A stretch of 57,574 bases of DNA, taken from contig PLZW01000003.1 in NCBI GenBank assembly GCA_003153575.1, positions 1-57,574 on the forward strand, written 5' to 3'. Under the pieces are notes generated by a model. That model did not search any database. It was not told where the DNA came from and was given only the letters and a program-made list of their open reading frames with translations. How positions within the stretch are numbered: the stretch's first letter is position 1; every line of letters begins with the position of its first letter. This DNA comes from Acidimicrobiaceae bacterium (GTDB lineage: Bacteria > Actinomycetota > Acidimicrobiia > Acidimicrobiales > RAAP-2). Position numbers and translations under genes: made by a program. Shown here in pieces: positions 18,011 to 26,479 of this stretch.

Positions 18011-18379
18011 CTACTTGGGCCCGCGCACGACGAGGACGACGGCGATGACGGCCACCACCCCGATGCCGATCGACAGGACCAGCGCCATGGGCGACCTCGG
18101 GAGGGGCTGTCGCCTGCGCATGGCCTTCTCGTTGGCCCGCCACTGCTGGAAGCTGGTGACCGACACCAGGGCACCCAGCGCGATCAGGGGGATGCCGAGG
18201 ACCTGGCGGCCGCCCGCCACGTGGAATTCCGGGAGGAGCTGCGTGGCCGCCACCCCGGTGGCGATGAGGGCCAGAGCCGTGCGGTTCCAGGCCAGGAATG
18301 TCCGCTCGTTGGCGTAGGTGAACCGGACGTCCGGCTCGTCGTCCTGGGCCGGATCCTGCCCTTGCGGGTCGTCACTCAT
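18011..18379 (-). CDS. DUF202 membrane protein (YidH-like, first of a pair)
   Basis: 122 residues. The signature RFTYANERTFLAWNRTALAL (residues 19-38) is the classic DUF202 motif; three membrane segments and a basic loop (ANEKAMRRRQPLPR) follow. Function unknown. It is the promoter-proximal member of a tandem DUF202 pair, an arrangement seen elsewhere in bacteria, and could form a hetero-oligomer with its partner. The MBL-fold gene lies 22 bases upstream on the same strand, so a three-gene operon is likely. Confidence 0.85.
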   Translation of the reverse strand: MSDDPQGQDPAQDDEPDVRFTYANERTFLAWNRTALALIATGVAATQLLPEFHVAGGRQVLGIPLIALGALVSVTSFQQWRANEKAMRRRQPLPRSPMALVLSIGIGVVAVIAVVLVVRGPK

Positions 18380-18401
18380 GCTCGCGCCACCGTGCCGCAG
18401 C

Positions 18402-19238
18402 CTAGTGAAGGACCGGGGCGGCCTCGACGGTGGCGAGGTCTTCCGCCAGGACGATCGAACCGGCGAACTCGGCCCGGGCCAGGTCGATCCACTCCTGTTC
18501 GGACCCCGGCTGCACGGGCGGCACCATGTGGGTCAGGACGAGCGTGCCCACCCCGGCCCGCTCGGCGGTGCGGGCGGCATCGGCCACCGCCGAGTGATAG
18601 TCGAGGACGTCGAGCAACCGGGGCACAGCCAGCGCTTCGATCTGGTCGCGGCGGACGACGGTATGGACCAGGACATCGGCGCCGACGCACAGCCGGTCGA
18701 GTCCCGCGCACGGGACGGTGTCCCCGGCGATGACCACCGAGCGGCCGCCGTCGTCGACGCGGTAGCCGACGGTCGGGTGGACCGGCGCATGGTCGGTGGG
18801 CGCCACCGTGACCCGCACGTCGCCGCGATCGAACACCGTGCCGTCGGTGACCTCGGTGGCCACGGTGCCGGGCCGCCAGGTGAGGTCCTCGTGGTGGGCC
18901 AGGCGGTAGCCGATGTCGGTCTCCAGCATCGACTCGGTGGCGGCCACGAAGGACTCCGTACCCGTTGGTCCGAAGACGTGGAGGGGATTCGGGGTGAAGG
19001 ACATGGCCCAGCGCGTCGTGATCACGTCGTTGAGGTCGGTGACGTGGTCGCTGTGGAGGTGGGTGAGGAACACCGCCTGGAAGGCGGTGGGACCGGACAG
19101 GACGGCGGCGGCCCGCATGGACATGCCGCGGCCGGCATCGAACAGGAGGTCGCCCGCCGAGGTGCGGACCAGGGTGGCCGGTCCGGCCCGGTCGGGGGCC
19201 GGGATGGGGCTCCCGCTTCCGAGGATCACTACCTGCAT
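18402..19238 (-). CDS. MBL-fold metal-dependent hydrolase (RNase Z/arylsulfatase-like)
   Basis: 278 residues from the ATG at 19238, chosen because GGGGAG lies 8 nt upstream; a GTG at 19247 is the alternative. The metal motif HLHSDH is near residue 60, preceded by LLFDAGRGMSMR, with later metal-binding His/Asp in VIAGDTVP, VLVHT and a terminal LTHM. This layout matches the RNase Z-type branch, which includes phosphodiesterases and arylsulfatases. True tRNA 3'-processing RNase Z would show an exosite arm, which I do not see, so a small-molecule hydrolase is more likely. Head of the DUF202 operon. Confidence 0.85.
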   Translation of the reverse strand: MQVVILGSGSPIPAPDRAGPATLVRTSAGDLLFDAGRGMSMRAAAVLSGPTAFQAVFLTHLHSDHVTDLNDVITTRWAMSFTPNPLHVFGPTGTESFVAATESMLETDIGYRLAHHEDLTWRPGTVATEVTDGTVFDRGDVRVTVAPTDHAPVHPTVGYRVDDGGRSVVIAGDTVPCAGLDRLCVGADVLVHTVVRRDQIEALAVPRLLDVLDYHSAVADAARTAERAGVGTLVLTHMVPPVQPGSEQEWIDLARAEFAGSIVLAEDLATVEAAPVLH

Positions 19239-19369
19239 GCCGATCACTCCCCGCTGGTTCCGGACTTGTTCTGGCAGAGTCTATGACAGAAAAGGGGTGG
19301 ACGTGTCAGCTCCCCCCCGGACACCCCCCGGCCTCGGACAACGTGGCCCGTGATCGGTAGCCTGACCGG

Positions 19370-19984
19370 GTGCCCTTCTACCGTGAGCAGGTCGTCCCCC
19401 GGCTCGTGGCCCTCACCTGCGGAGCCAAGGCCCTGGCCGGCCTGCGGGCCGAGACGGCGGCGGGCCTGTCCGGGCGGGTCGTGGAGATCGGCTTCGGCTC
19501 CGGCTTCAATGTGCCCCACTACCCGGACGGCGTCGAGCGGGTCCTGGCTGTCGAACCATCGGCCACCGCCTTCCGGATGGCCGGCAAGCGCATCGCCGCC
19601 TCGGCGGTACCGGTCGAGCAGATCGGCCTCGACGGCCAGGCGATCCCCCTCGACGACGCCACCTGCGACAGTGCGCTATGCACCTTCGCCCTGTGCACCA
19701 TCCCCGACGCCGGCGCCGCCCTGGCCGAGGTGCGTCGGGTGCTGCGACCGGGTGGCCGCTTCCACTTCCTCGAGCACGGGTTGGCCCCTGACCCCAACGT
19801 GGTCGCCTTCCAACACCGGGTGGAGCCACTGCAGCGGCGGATCGCCGACGGGTGCCACCTGACCCGCGACCCGGTGGCCATGGTCGTGAACGCCGGGTTC
19901 GCCATCGAGGACGTCGACCAGAAGTACGGGGCGGGTCCGAAGGCGTGGGCCTACCTGACCCGGGCGGCCACGGTGCGTACGTGA
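19370..19984 (+). CDS. Class I SAM-dependent methyltransferase
   Basis: 204 residues from a GTG start. The SAM-binding loop VVEIGFGSGFNVPHY is near residue 40, an acidic residue ends the next strand (LAVEPS), DGQAIPLDD follows, and the post-motif RRVLRPGGRFHFLEHG is clear. The overall pattern resembles the small METTL7-like/UbiE-like group that often methylates lipids or thiols. The substrate is unknown. It overlaps the next gene by GTGA, so the two are co-translated. Confidence 0.85.
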   Translation: MPFYREQVVPRLVALTCGAKALAGLRAETAAGLSGRVVEIGFGSGFNVPHYPDGVERVLAVEPSATAFRMAGKRIAASAVPVEQIGLDGQAIPLDDATCDSALCTFALCTIPDAGAALAEVRRVLRPGGRFHFLEHGLAPDPNVVAFQHRVEPLQRRIADGCHLTRDPVAMVVNAGFAIEDVDQKYGAGPKAWAYLTRAATVRT

Positions 19985-20496
19985 CCGGCGACGGGCTCGA
20001 GGCGCGGCTCGAACGCCTGGAGGCCCGGCTCGACGCCGCCGAATCGGTGCTGGCCCTCCACGACCTGAAGGGCCGCTACGGCGAGGTGGTCGACGCCCGC
20101 TTCGCCCGGGGTGCGCCGGTCGGCCGCGCCGAACTCGACGATCTGGCCCGGCGGGCCTCCGAGCTGTTCACCGAGGACGGGGTCTGGGACGGTGGGCGCG
20201 GACTCGGCGTGGCCCGGGGGCGGGCGGAGATCGCGGCCCGGCTGGCCGCGCCGACCCTGGTGTTCTCCCGCCACCTGTTCGTGAAGCCCCGCATCGACGT
20301 CGACGGCGACCGGGCGACAGGACGGTGGGAGCTCCTGTCCCCCTGCACGCGCGGGGACGGGACATCGCTGTGGGTGTCGGGGGTCGAGGACGACGTCTAC
20401 GAGCGCATCGACGGCGAGTGGCTCCATGCCTCGATGACGTTCACCACGTTCTTCGCCTCACCGGCCGGCCGGGGCTGGCCCACCATCCTCGCCTGA
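19981..20496 (+). CDS. NTF2-like (SnoaL_4) protein
   Basis: 171 residues from the GTG at 19981, which overlaps the methyltransferase stop. A short N-terminal coiled coil (LEARLERLEARLDAAES) leads into ALHDLKGRYGEVVDAR and ASELFTEDGVWDGG, typical of SnoaL-like proteins that include scytalone-dehydratase and ring-hydroxylating-type folds. The core HLFVKPRIDVDGD and the final LHASMTFTTFF complete the fold. Function unknown; it could shield or isomerise the methyltransferase product. Confidence 0.8.
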   Translation: MTGDGLEARLERLEARLDAAESVLALHDLKGRYGEVVDARFARGAPVGRAELDDLARRASELFTEDGVWDGGRGLGVARGRAEIAARLAAPTLVFSRHLFVKPRIDVDGDRATGRWELLSPCTRGDGTSLWVSGVEDDVYERIDGEWLHASMTFTTFFASPAGRGWPTILA

Positions 20497-20523
20497 GGCG
20501 CGCCCGGCCCCCGACAGCCCGAC

Positions 20524-20557
20524 GCCCGGAGAACCACGGGTAGGTGGTCCCCCGGGC
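20524..20557. terminator. Bidirectional hairpin terminator candidate
   Basis: Two stacked stems: GCCCGG (20524-20529) with CCGGGC (20552-20557), and ACCAC (20533-20537) with GTGGT (20544-20548), separated by a symmetric 3x3 internal loop and closed by a 6-nt loop. It sits between the convergent NTF2-like and HtrA-type genes, where a shared terminator is expected. There is no T-run on either side. Confidence 0.5.
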
Positions 20558-20587
20558 GGGAGGTCGGGCCGAACGTCGGGCGGGCGG

Positions 20588-22297
20588 TCAGGCGGGGGGA
20601 CCCACCGCCAGCGTCACCGACGAGTTGTGGGAAGCACCCGACTGGTCCGTCCACTGGATGTGGATGACGTCGCCGGGATGATGGGACTCGAGCGCACGGG
20701 ACAGATCGGAGGAGACGTCGACCGGGCTGCTGTCGACCCCGGTGATGACGTCGCCCTGAGCCAGTCCGGCGTCAGCGCCGGGCGACCCGGGCAGGGTCCC
20801 GTCCACGACCGCTCCGGTCGTCGATCCCGACGAGCCGCCGATGGCCGAGCCGCCGGAGCCGACCGAGCCGCCGGAGCCGGTCGCCGAGGAGTCCTGGACC
20901 TGGATCCCGAGAAATCCTGTGGCGCCGATGTGGATGGTCGAGCTGGCCCGTCCGGACTCGATGCTCCTGGCCACCGACAGGGCGGTACCGATCGGGATGG
21001 CGTAGGCCTGCGACGCACTTCCGACGCCGGAGGACCCCGTCGAGGCAGCGGTGTCCATGCCCACGACCCGGCCGTCGGCGCTGGCGAGGGCCCCACCCGA
21101 GTCACCGGGCTGGATGGCGCAGTTCATCTCGATGAGGCCGGCGAGGTTCTCCGAGTTGCCGCCACCGCTGTCGCTGGCCGTGATCGCCTGGTTGAGGGCG
21201 ATGACCGACCCACCGGCCGCGCTGGGTGTGCCGCCGGCACCCCCGGCGTTGCCCACGCCCACCACGCCCTCGCCCACCGCGGGCATCGAGGGAGCGATCT
21301 TGGCGACCTGCAGGCCCGAGGCCCCGACCAGCTGGATCACGGCGATGTCGCCGGTGCGGTCGTAGCCCACGACATTGGCCTTGTAGGTCTGACTGTTGCC
21401 GATGTCGGTCACGCTGATGCTGGTGGCGCCGTCGATGACGTGGTTGTTCGTCAGGACCTCGCCGTTGGACGAGAGGACGATGCCGGTGCCGGCCGCCTGT
21501 TCGTTCTGGTAGCTGAGGTTGGTGTTGATGTCGACCAGGGCGGGCGAGACCTTGGCGGCAATGCCGGGCACGTTGGCGGGTGCGCCGGCGCCGGTCGTGG
21601 AGCTGCCCGACCCGCCGACGCTCGACCCACCGGAGCCGCCCGAGCCGAATGGGAACTGACTGCCCCCACCGGTCCCCGAGCTGCCCGACGGCGAGCCCGT
21701 GGACGACGCCGTGGTGGCCGTCGGCCACGTGGCGTGCCCGATCGACGCGCCGAGCAGCAGGGCCAGCACCGCCACCACGGAGGCGATCACGGCCACCTGT
21801 CCCTTGTGGTTCTTCGGTGCGGTCGGCTGCGGGAGGGGGGCCGGGTAGTAGCCGTAGGGGGCGGGAGGCCAAGCGGTCGGCGGCAGTCCGCCCCCCGTCC
21901 CTTCACCCCATCCACCGGGTGCCGGGAGGGGGGTCGGTCCCGTCGGTCCCCAGCCCGGGGACGCGACCACACCCCAGGTGCCGGGGGCGGGGGCCTGGGC
22001 CCACGCACCGGTCGGTGCGGGTCGGGCTCCCTGCGGGAAGAGGTCGGCGCCACCCACAGCCGTCGCGGGGCCCGGGTACGGCGGCTCGACCGGGGGCTGC
22101 ACGTGCGGCACCGGCTGGGTCAGCGGGTGCTGTTGGGTGACCGACGGGTCGCCCGTGGTCGCGGCCGGGGCGTACGGGTAGGCCGCAGGCCCGGCGGCGG
22201 GATACGGCTGGGCCGGGGGCACCTGGGCCGTGGCCTCCGGCTGGTCGGGCTCGGTTTCCGGCTGCTCGCTCGGCTGCTCGTTCGATTGCTCGTTCAT
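20588..22297 (-). CDS. HtrA/DegP-type membrane serine protease with PDZ domain
   Basis: 569 residues. Residues 1-160 are a cytoplasmic Pro/Gln/Ala-rich region; one membrane helix (about 167-186) precedes a Ser/Gly linker. The trypsin-like domain shows His286 (TNNHVID), Asp317 (RTGDIAVIQL) and Ser400 (IQPGDSGGAL), so the triad is complete. A PDZ domain follows (about 460-555: GFLGIQV, GSPGADAGLAQGDVI, PGDVIHI). Such proteases degrade or process misfolded proteins outside the membrane and are often stress-induced. The upstream 129 bp contain an 8-bp direct repeat. The start is an ATG after TAGGACGAG. Confidence 0.92.
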   Translation of the reverse strand: MNEQSNEQPSEQPETEPDQPEATAQVPPAQPYPAAGPAAYPYAPAATTGDPSVTQQHPLTQPVPHVQPPVEPPYPGPATAVGGADLFPQGARPAPTGAWAQAPAPGTWGVVASPGWGPTGPTPLPAPGGWGEGTGGGLPPTAWPPAPYGYYPAPLPQPTAPKNHKGQVAVIASVVAVLALLLGASIGHATWPTATTASSTGSPSGSSGTGGGSQFPFGSGGSGGSSVGGSGSSTTGAGAPANVPGIAAKVSPALVDINTNLSYQNEQAAGTGIVLSSNGEVLTNNHVIDGATSISVTDIGNSQTYKANVVGYDRTGDIAVIQLVGASGLQVAKIAPSMPAVGEGVVGVGNAGGAGGTPSAAGGSVIALNQAITASDSGGGNSENLAGLIEMNCAIQPGDSGGALASADGRVVGMDTAASTGSSGVGSASQAYAIPIGTALSVARSIESGRASSTIHIGATGFLGIQVQDSSATGSGGSVGSGGSAIGGSSGSTTGAVVDGTLPGSPGADAGLAQGDVITGVDSSPVDVSSDLSRALESHHPGDVIHIQWTDQSGASHNSSVTLAVGPPA

Positions 22298-22372
22298 CTC
22301 GTCCTACCTCCGGGCTGACACGATCTCGTGGTCCACGGTGGTGGCCACGTCTGGGGACCATTGGACTCGGCA

Positions 22373-22413
22373 TCCGTAAGCCGGGGGTGAGCGGAAGATA
22401 GGAATTCCGTAAG
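22373..22413 (-). promoter_or_regulatory. Direct repeat upstream of the HtrA-type gene
   Basis: The 8-mer TCCGTAAG occurs at 22373-22380 and again at 22406-22413, 33 bp apart (about three helical turns), between the divergent protease and the end of yaaA. The second copy adjoins GGAATTCC. Spacing and position suit a regulator-binding site for the protease gene, but nothing identifies the factor. Confidence 0.3.
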
Positions 22414-22426
22414 GAACCGGTTGCCG

Positions 22427-23176
22427 TCACCGACGGGGGGCGGCCACCGTCACGACGTCCCCCTCCAATCGGGCCCGCCATCCGTCGGACTCGAACGCCC
22501 GCACAGCGTCGAGACCCCCGTCGACCAGCGTCCGGGCCAGGCGCCCTTTGACGGTCTTGGCTTCGTGCCCGACGGCCCGCCCGCCGTCGGCGGTCCGGAA
22601 CCGGACCCGCACCACCCGGGTCGACGCGTCCAGGCCGGCCAGATCGACGGCGTGGGCATGCTCGGCGGGAAGCAGGTCGAGGACCAGCCGGTGGCGGGCC
22701 CGGCGGGCCAGGGCCGGGGTGACCGTGGGGAGCCAGAAGGAGGAGAGGCGGCCGAGACCACCGAGGGACACCGTCAGCCGAAGCCGGTAGTCGGCGACGT
22801 GGTCCGCCGCGGTCGTCATCCCGTAGAGGCCTGAGGGCACCAGGATCCGACGGCGGTCGGACAGCGAGAGTGTCGCCGGCTCGAGTGCGGCCCAGACCAC
22901 CCCCGAGTAGCGACGCCACGCCGGAAGCACGGGTGCCGTGCCCTCGACCAGCGCGGCCGTGGCCGCCTCCGCCCGTTCCAGCAACAGACCTCGCACACCC
23001 AGCACCGAGGAGCGCCTCGACCTCGCCCGATGGGAAAGCATCGTCGCCAGCTCGGCCACCACGGCCGCACGGGGGGCGGAGAGCTCGTGGGCGAACGAGT
23101 CGGAGCCAGGGGGTGGACGGCCGCCGGCGGACTTCCCCTCGGACGGGGGCAGCAGGAGTAGGGGCGGGCGGGACAC
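22427..23176 (-). CDS. yaaA: YaaA family (DUF328) peroxide stress protein
   Basis: 249 residues if read from the GTG at 23176; a GTG nine codons upstream is also open and neither has a clear ribosome site. The family landmarks are all visible: LLLLPPSEGK at the start, RYSGVVWAAL, SGLYGM, DYRLRL and near the end VGHEAKTVKGRLAR. E. coli YaaA lowers free intracellular iron during peroxide stress and has been reported to bind DNA. Cytosolic. It lies after the protease gene on the same strand but 129 bp upstream of its start, so separate transcription is likely. Confidence 0.85.
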   Translation of the reverse strand: MSRPPLLLLPPSEGKSAGGRPPPGSDSFAHELSAPRAAVVAELATMLSHRARSRRSSVLGVRGLLLERAEAATAALVEGTAPVLPAWRRYSGVVWAALEPATLSLSDRRRILVPSGLYGMTTAADHVADYRLRLTVSLGGLGRLSSFWLPTVTPALARRARHRLVLDLLPAEHAHAVDLAGLDASTRVVRVRFRTADGGRAVGHEAKTVKGRLARTLVDGGLDAVRAFESDGWRARLEGDVVTVAAPRR

Positions 23177-23252
23177 GGACCAGGACCGTAGTGGTCCAGC
23201 CACGACGGCCGATCCCCACCTCGGCGCATGGTCGCGACGCCAGGGCGTTCGT

Positions 23253-24465
23253 TTAGATATCCCACGGTCCTAACTTGTCAAGCGGCTCGGGCCAGTTCGA
23301 GTTCTGCCCGGTGTCCCCAGGCAGTGTTCTCGTCGTAGTTGGTGTGGCGAATGAGGCCACCGTGCAGGATGCCGACGAGGCGATTTCCGACGTGGCGCAG
23401 CGCTGCGTGATGGGTGTCTCCGGCGGCTCTGCGGTAGTCGTAGAAGGCCCGAGCCCCCGGTGACGCACTAAGCGAGGCGAAGGCCCATAGATAGATGGCG
23501 TCGGCCAGGCGCATGTTGCGGACAAATCGGGCGAGCACGATCCGTTTGGTTCCCGACGCCCGGGTGATGGGCGACGTGCCGGCGTAGTTTTTGCGAGACT
23601 TGGCGGTGGCATACCGATTCGGCTCATCGCCGAATTCGCCGAGCACCCGGGCGCTGAGGATGGTCCCTAGTCCTGGCAGGGATCGGACCACCTCGGCATC
23701 CGGGTGTTGCTCAAAATGGGCGTCTAGCTCCTTGGCCAGCTCAACGATCTGAGCGTTCATGGTGGCGATGACCGCTGCCGTGGCCGAGACCGACGACCCC
23801 ATGGCCGTGGCCACCAGAGCTGGGCCTTGGAGCTGCGGTGCCCGGAGCGCCACTTGGATCTCCTCGGCCCGCTGGTCGATCCGACGCTGGCGACCACCGC
23901 GCCGCAGTGCTGCGGCGATCTTGGAGCGGGACAGTCCGGCCCCAAGGGTCGGGGTGGGAGCCACCTTCAGCACCTCGAGAGCATCACCGCTGGTCAGATC
24001 GTCGAAGGCCACTAGTACTGCCGGGTAGAACTCCCGCAGCGTGGAGCGCAAGAAGTTGGTCTGGCGGGTCCGCGACCAGATCATGGTCTGGTGGGCCCGG
24101 GCCAGGACCTTGATGGCCCCGGCCAGCTCGCTGTCCCCGGCCACCGGTCGATGGTTGTGCCGATCGGTCCGGACCATGTCGGCCAGGACCTTGGCGTCCC
24201 CGGGATCGGACTTGGCTCCCGAGGTCGAGTGTCGGTCCCGATAGCGGGAGGTCGACACCACAGGTGAGCCTCGAGGACTCCAGCAGCTTCCTAATGGATC
24301 AGTGCTCGAGGCACGACATCCCACCAGCCATCCGAGGAGACCTCACCGACCAGCAGGGGCACGATCTAAACGTGGGGCTCCATGCCCTGGGACCGTCAGT
24401 GCTCACCTGCCAGCGGCTCGGTGACCAGCCTCATCCACGAACGGAATGGGGTGGTCGATCCCCAT
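23253..24465 (-). mobile_element. Decayed IS110-family insertion sequence
   Basis: The element is inferred from the transposase relic. Its right end is probably near 23253-23280, where a short AT-richer stretch (TTGACAAGTTAGGACCGTGG on the minus strand) lies just past the transposase stop and the sequence returns to yaaA flank. The left end cannot be placed: the first relic codon overlaps the kinase stop codon (TAATG at 24463-24467), so the usual non-coding leader of IS110 elements is missing. IS110 elements make no target duplication or terminal inverted repeats, so the boundaries are approximate. Confidence 0.55.
23278..24324 (-). pseudogene. IS110-family transposase, 5' end decayed
   Basis: The open frame gives 348 residues that match actinobacterial IS110 transposases from SRYRDRHSTSGAKSDPGDAK onwards: DEDD-domain second half, HRPVAGDSELAGAIKVLARA, then the C-terminal transposase_20 region with RSLPGLGTILSARVLGEFGD, NYAGTSPITRASGTK and a terminal NYDENTAWGHR. 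The first 30 or so residues of the open frame do not fit. A plausible original N-terminus, MGIDHPIPFVDEAGHR with the first catalytic Asp, is found at 24465 in another frame and stops at 24403; VSTDG follows in a third frame. At least two frameshifts and several stops therefore separate the start from the body, and the enzyme should be inactive. Confidence 0.75.
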
Positions 24466-25499
24466 TAGGGGACAGTCGTCAACTCCCGCACGCGGTAGCC
24501 GGCCGGGGCCGCAGCGAGGAGCGCCTCGATGGTGGCACCGTCGAGCAGTCCCGCCTGGGACCCGACCCGCTGGACCACCCGCATCGAGTTGACTGGGGCC
24601 CGGACCAGGGCCTCGTCGAGGAGCCGGCCGGAGACGAGTCCGGCCACGAGGGTGGCGGCGAACGCGTCGCCGGCACCGGTCCGATCCTCCACCGGCCCGT
24701 CGTCGGGAAAGACGGGGACCGACACGCGTCGGATACCGTCGGTCCCGTAGGCGCCACGCGACCCGTCGGTGACCACCACCCGCGCCGGCCCGAGCTCCAG
24801 CATCCGGTCGAGCAGTAGAGCCGGGTCGGTCCCCTGGTGGGAACCGGTCAGCGACGCCGCCTCCTCCCGGTTGCAGACCACAAGTGCGGACCGCCGGAAG
24901 AGCCGTGCGAGGTGCCCGGCGCCCCGGGCGATCTGGAGGGTGCCAGGTTCGAAGGCCAGGGACACCTCGGGGGTCTCGTCCAGCCAATCGGCGATCTGGT
25001 CCTCGTACTCGTGGGCGTCGCGACCCACCGACGAGAGGTACAGCCACGAGGGGACCTCCGAGGGCCGTAGGTGGGGCCAGTGGCACTCGTGCTGCTCGTG
25101 GTGGACCAGGATCGTGCGCTCGTGGCCCACCCGGAGCACGAAGTTCCGATTGGTGGGGACCGACGGGTCGAGCCGGACCAACGACGCGTCGACCCCTTCG
25201 CCCCGCAGTGCGGTGATCGCCTCGCGTCCCAGCAGATCGTCACCGACGTAGGCGACGAGTGCGGCACGCAGTCCGAGCCTGGCACAGGCTACGGCGGCGT
25301 TGGCCGCGTTCCCGCCGGCGGCGACCGCAGCGGTCACCTCGCACGACACCTTGGCGCCGAAAGGCAGGACGAGCCGGCGGCTGTCGGGCCCGGCCTCCAC
25401 CACGGCGACATCGTCGGCCAGCTCCAGGTAGAGGTCGGTGGCCACGTCACCGACGAACACGATGTCGAAGCGCTGCGCTGGGGTCACGGGTTGAGACAC
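24465..25499 (-). CDS. PfkB-family carbohydrate kinase
   Basis: 344 residues from the GTG at 25499, with AAGGAGG 5 nt upstream; the longer frame lacks this. Ribokinase-fold signatures are present: the N-terminal FDIVFVGDVATDLYLEL, AAGGNAANAAVACARLG near residue 65, and the catalytic DRTGAGDAFAATL near 280 with the Asp base and anion hole. These enzymes phosphorylate sugars or nucleosides with ATP; the substrate cannot be assigned. The stop codon overlaps the first codon of the IS110 relic, so the last few residues could have been changed by the insertion, although the family core is complete. Confidence 0.88.
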   Translation of the reverse strand: MSQPVTPAQRFDIVFVGDVATDLYLELADDVAVVEAGPDSRRLVLPFGAKVSCEVTAAVAAGGNAANAAVACARLGLRAALVAYVGDDLLGREAITALRGEGVDASLVRLDPSVPTNRNFVLRVGHERTILVHHEQHECHWPHLRPSEVPSWLYLSSVGRDAHEYEDQIADWLDETPEVSLAFEPGTLQIARGAGHLARLFRRSALVVCNREEAASLTGSHQGTDPALLLDRMLELGPARVVVTDGSRGAYGTDGIRRVSVPVFPDDGPVEDRTGAGDAFAATLVAGLVSGRLLDEALVRAPVNSMRVVQRVGSQAGLLDGATIEALLAAAPAGYRVRELTTVP

Positions 25500-25655
25500 A
25501 GGTCCTCCTTGTCGGCCGATGACCCACTGTCGCGCCCCGTTCGACGCCCGCACAGGGTCGTTCGGCCCCGCGCTGTTCGGGCCATGCCGGCGGGCGGCGC
25601 CCACGGTCACGCGGAGTCCTCGGGCGCCGCCCGCAACAGGTGTTGCAATCTCTAG

Positions 25656-25684
25656 TTGCAAGTTGTGACTGTGAGGTGCATACT
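25656..25684 (+). promoter_or_regulatory. Candidate promoter in the gap before the small membrane protein
   Basis: TTGCAA (25656-25661) and CATACT (25679-25684) are separated by exactly 17 bases, in an unusually AT-rich patch for this window. A second TTGCAA lies 13 bases upstream at 25643. It reads towards the hypothetical membrane protein. Pattern match only. Confidence 0.4.
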
Positions 25685-25749
25685 GACTTTCACATGGGTG
25701 GCGGATTCACCGTTCTGGGACCTGGCGGTCCTCAGGAACCATGGGAGTG

Positions 25750-25780
25750 GCGGACATCCGGTCCAGGACCGGATGTCCGC
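25750..25780. repeat. Perfect 12-bp inverted repeat
   Basis: GCGGACATCCGG (25750-25761) and CCGGATGTCCGC (25769-25780) are exact complements around a 7-nt loop. It lies about 65 bp downstream of the candidate promoter and 30 bp before the likely start of the next gene, so it would be in the 5' leader. It could be an attenuator, an operator or a remnant of mobile DNA. Confidence 0.7.
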
Positions 25781-25810
25781 ACCCCGATGGGGCGGAAGGC
25801 GGTAGTCCAG

Positions 25811-26341
25811 GTGGACCTACAGCAAGGACAGTTGGTGAGGAGCCAGGTTCCGGCGGTAGGTCCGGGCTCCGACAGCGTCGAACGGGGGTCAACTGCTGCC
25901 CTGGGCGTCTCCGTTCGCGTCCCACCGAGCGGGTCCGGGCCCGACCGCTCGGAGCACGCCGTTTCGGGCCTCGAGACACCGCTGTTCGCGGCACCCGCCC
26001 TCATGGTGGTGGCAGCTTTGGCCGTCGTCGAGGGCTACAACTGGCTGCACCTGTTCCCCGACGCTTCCTTCCGGTCGACGTCGCTCCTGTTCGTCGTGTG
26101 CGTGGTGCCGGCCACCGTGCTGCTCACCCGTCACGTCCACGGGCCCCGGTGGATCCCGGCCGGCCGTGTGGCCCGGGCGGGTGCCGTGGTCGTCCTCGTC
26201 CTCGGCAGCGTCGCGACGTTCCACCACCTTGCGATCCTGGATCGGGTCCTCGGCGTGGTCTCGCTCGTCCTGGCTGCGTCGCTGGTGTCGCTGGCAGCCG
26301 CCTCCGAGCACCGCCGGCAGTCCCCGACCCGCACCGACTGA
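25811..26341 (+). CDS. Hypothetical four-helix membrane protein
   Basis: I do not recognise this protein. About 176 residues from the GTG at 25811; ATG 25694 would add 39 residues that look non-coding and would run through the inverted repeat. The first 55 residues are polar, and codons before about 25900 lack the strong third-position G/C seen elsewhere, so the true start could be later still. Four hydrophobic segments follow (about 58-76, 90-106, 121-137, 144-163) with short basic loops (RHVHGPR, GRVAR). No catalytic motif is visible. It stands alone between the kinase and the sulfatase. Confidence 0.45.
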   Translation: MDLQQGQLVRSQVPAVGPGSDSVERGSTAALGVSVRVPPSGSGPDRSEHAVSGLETPLFAAPALMVVAALAVVEGYNWLHLFPDASFRSTSLLFVVCVVPATVLLTRHVHGPRWIPAGRVARAGAVVVLVLGSVATFHHLAILDRVLGVVSLVLAASLVSLAAASEHRRQSPTRTD

Positions 26342-26479
26342 CCGCCACCGGCGGCCTCCCCCCCAGCCGGCCGCCGGTGGACAGGGTCCCGCCGAGTATC
26401 TATCGTCACCCGGGTTGACAGTTGATGAGCGCCGCCCGCCGCCTGGGCGCGCCGGTCGCTCCCCCCGAGACGAGGACCC

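Noticed and set aside
24325..24480. Bridge RNA of the IS110 element
   Set aside because: The leader is absent or degraded and overlaps a frameshifted coding relic, and no paired-loop structure could be recognised by eye.
25640..25810. Extension of the hypothetical membrane protein to a TTG start at 25640
   Set aside because: Codon use is not typical, the stretch overlaps the candidate promoter and inverted repeat, and a TTG start has no support.
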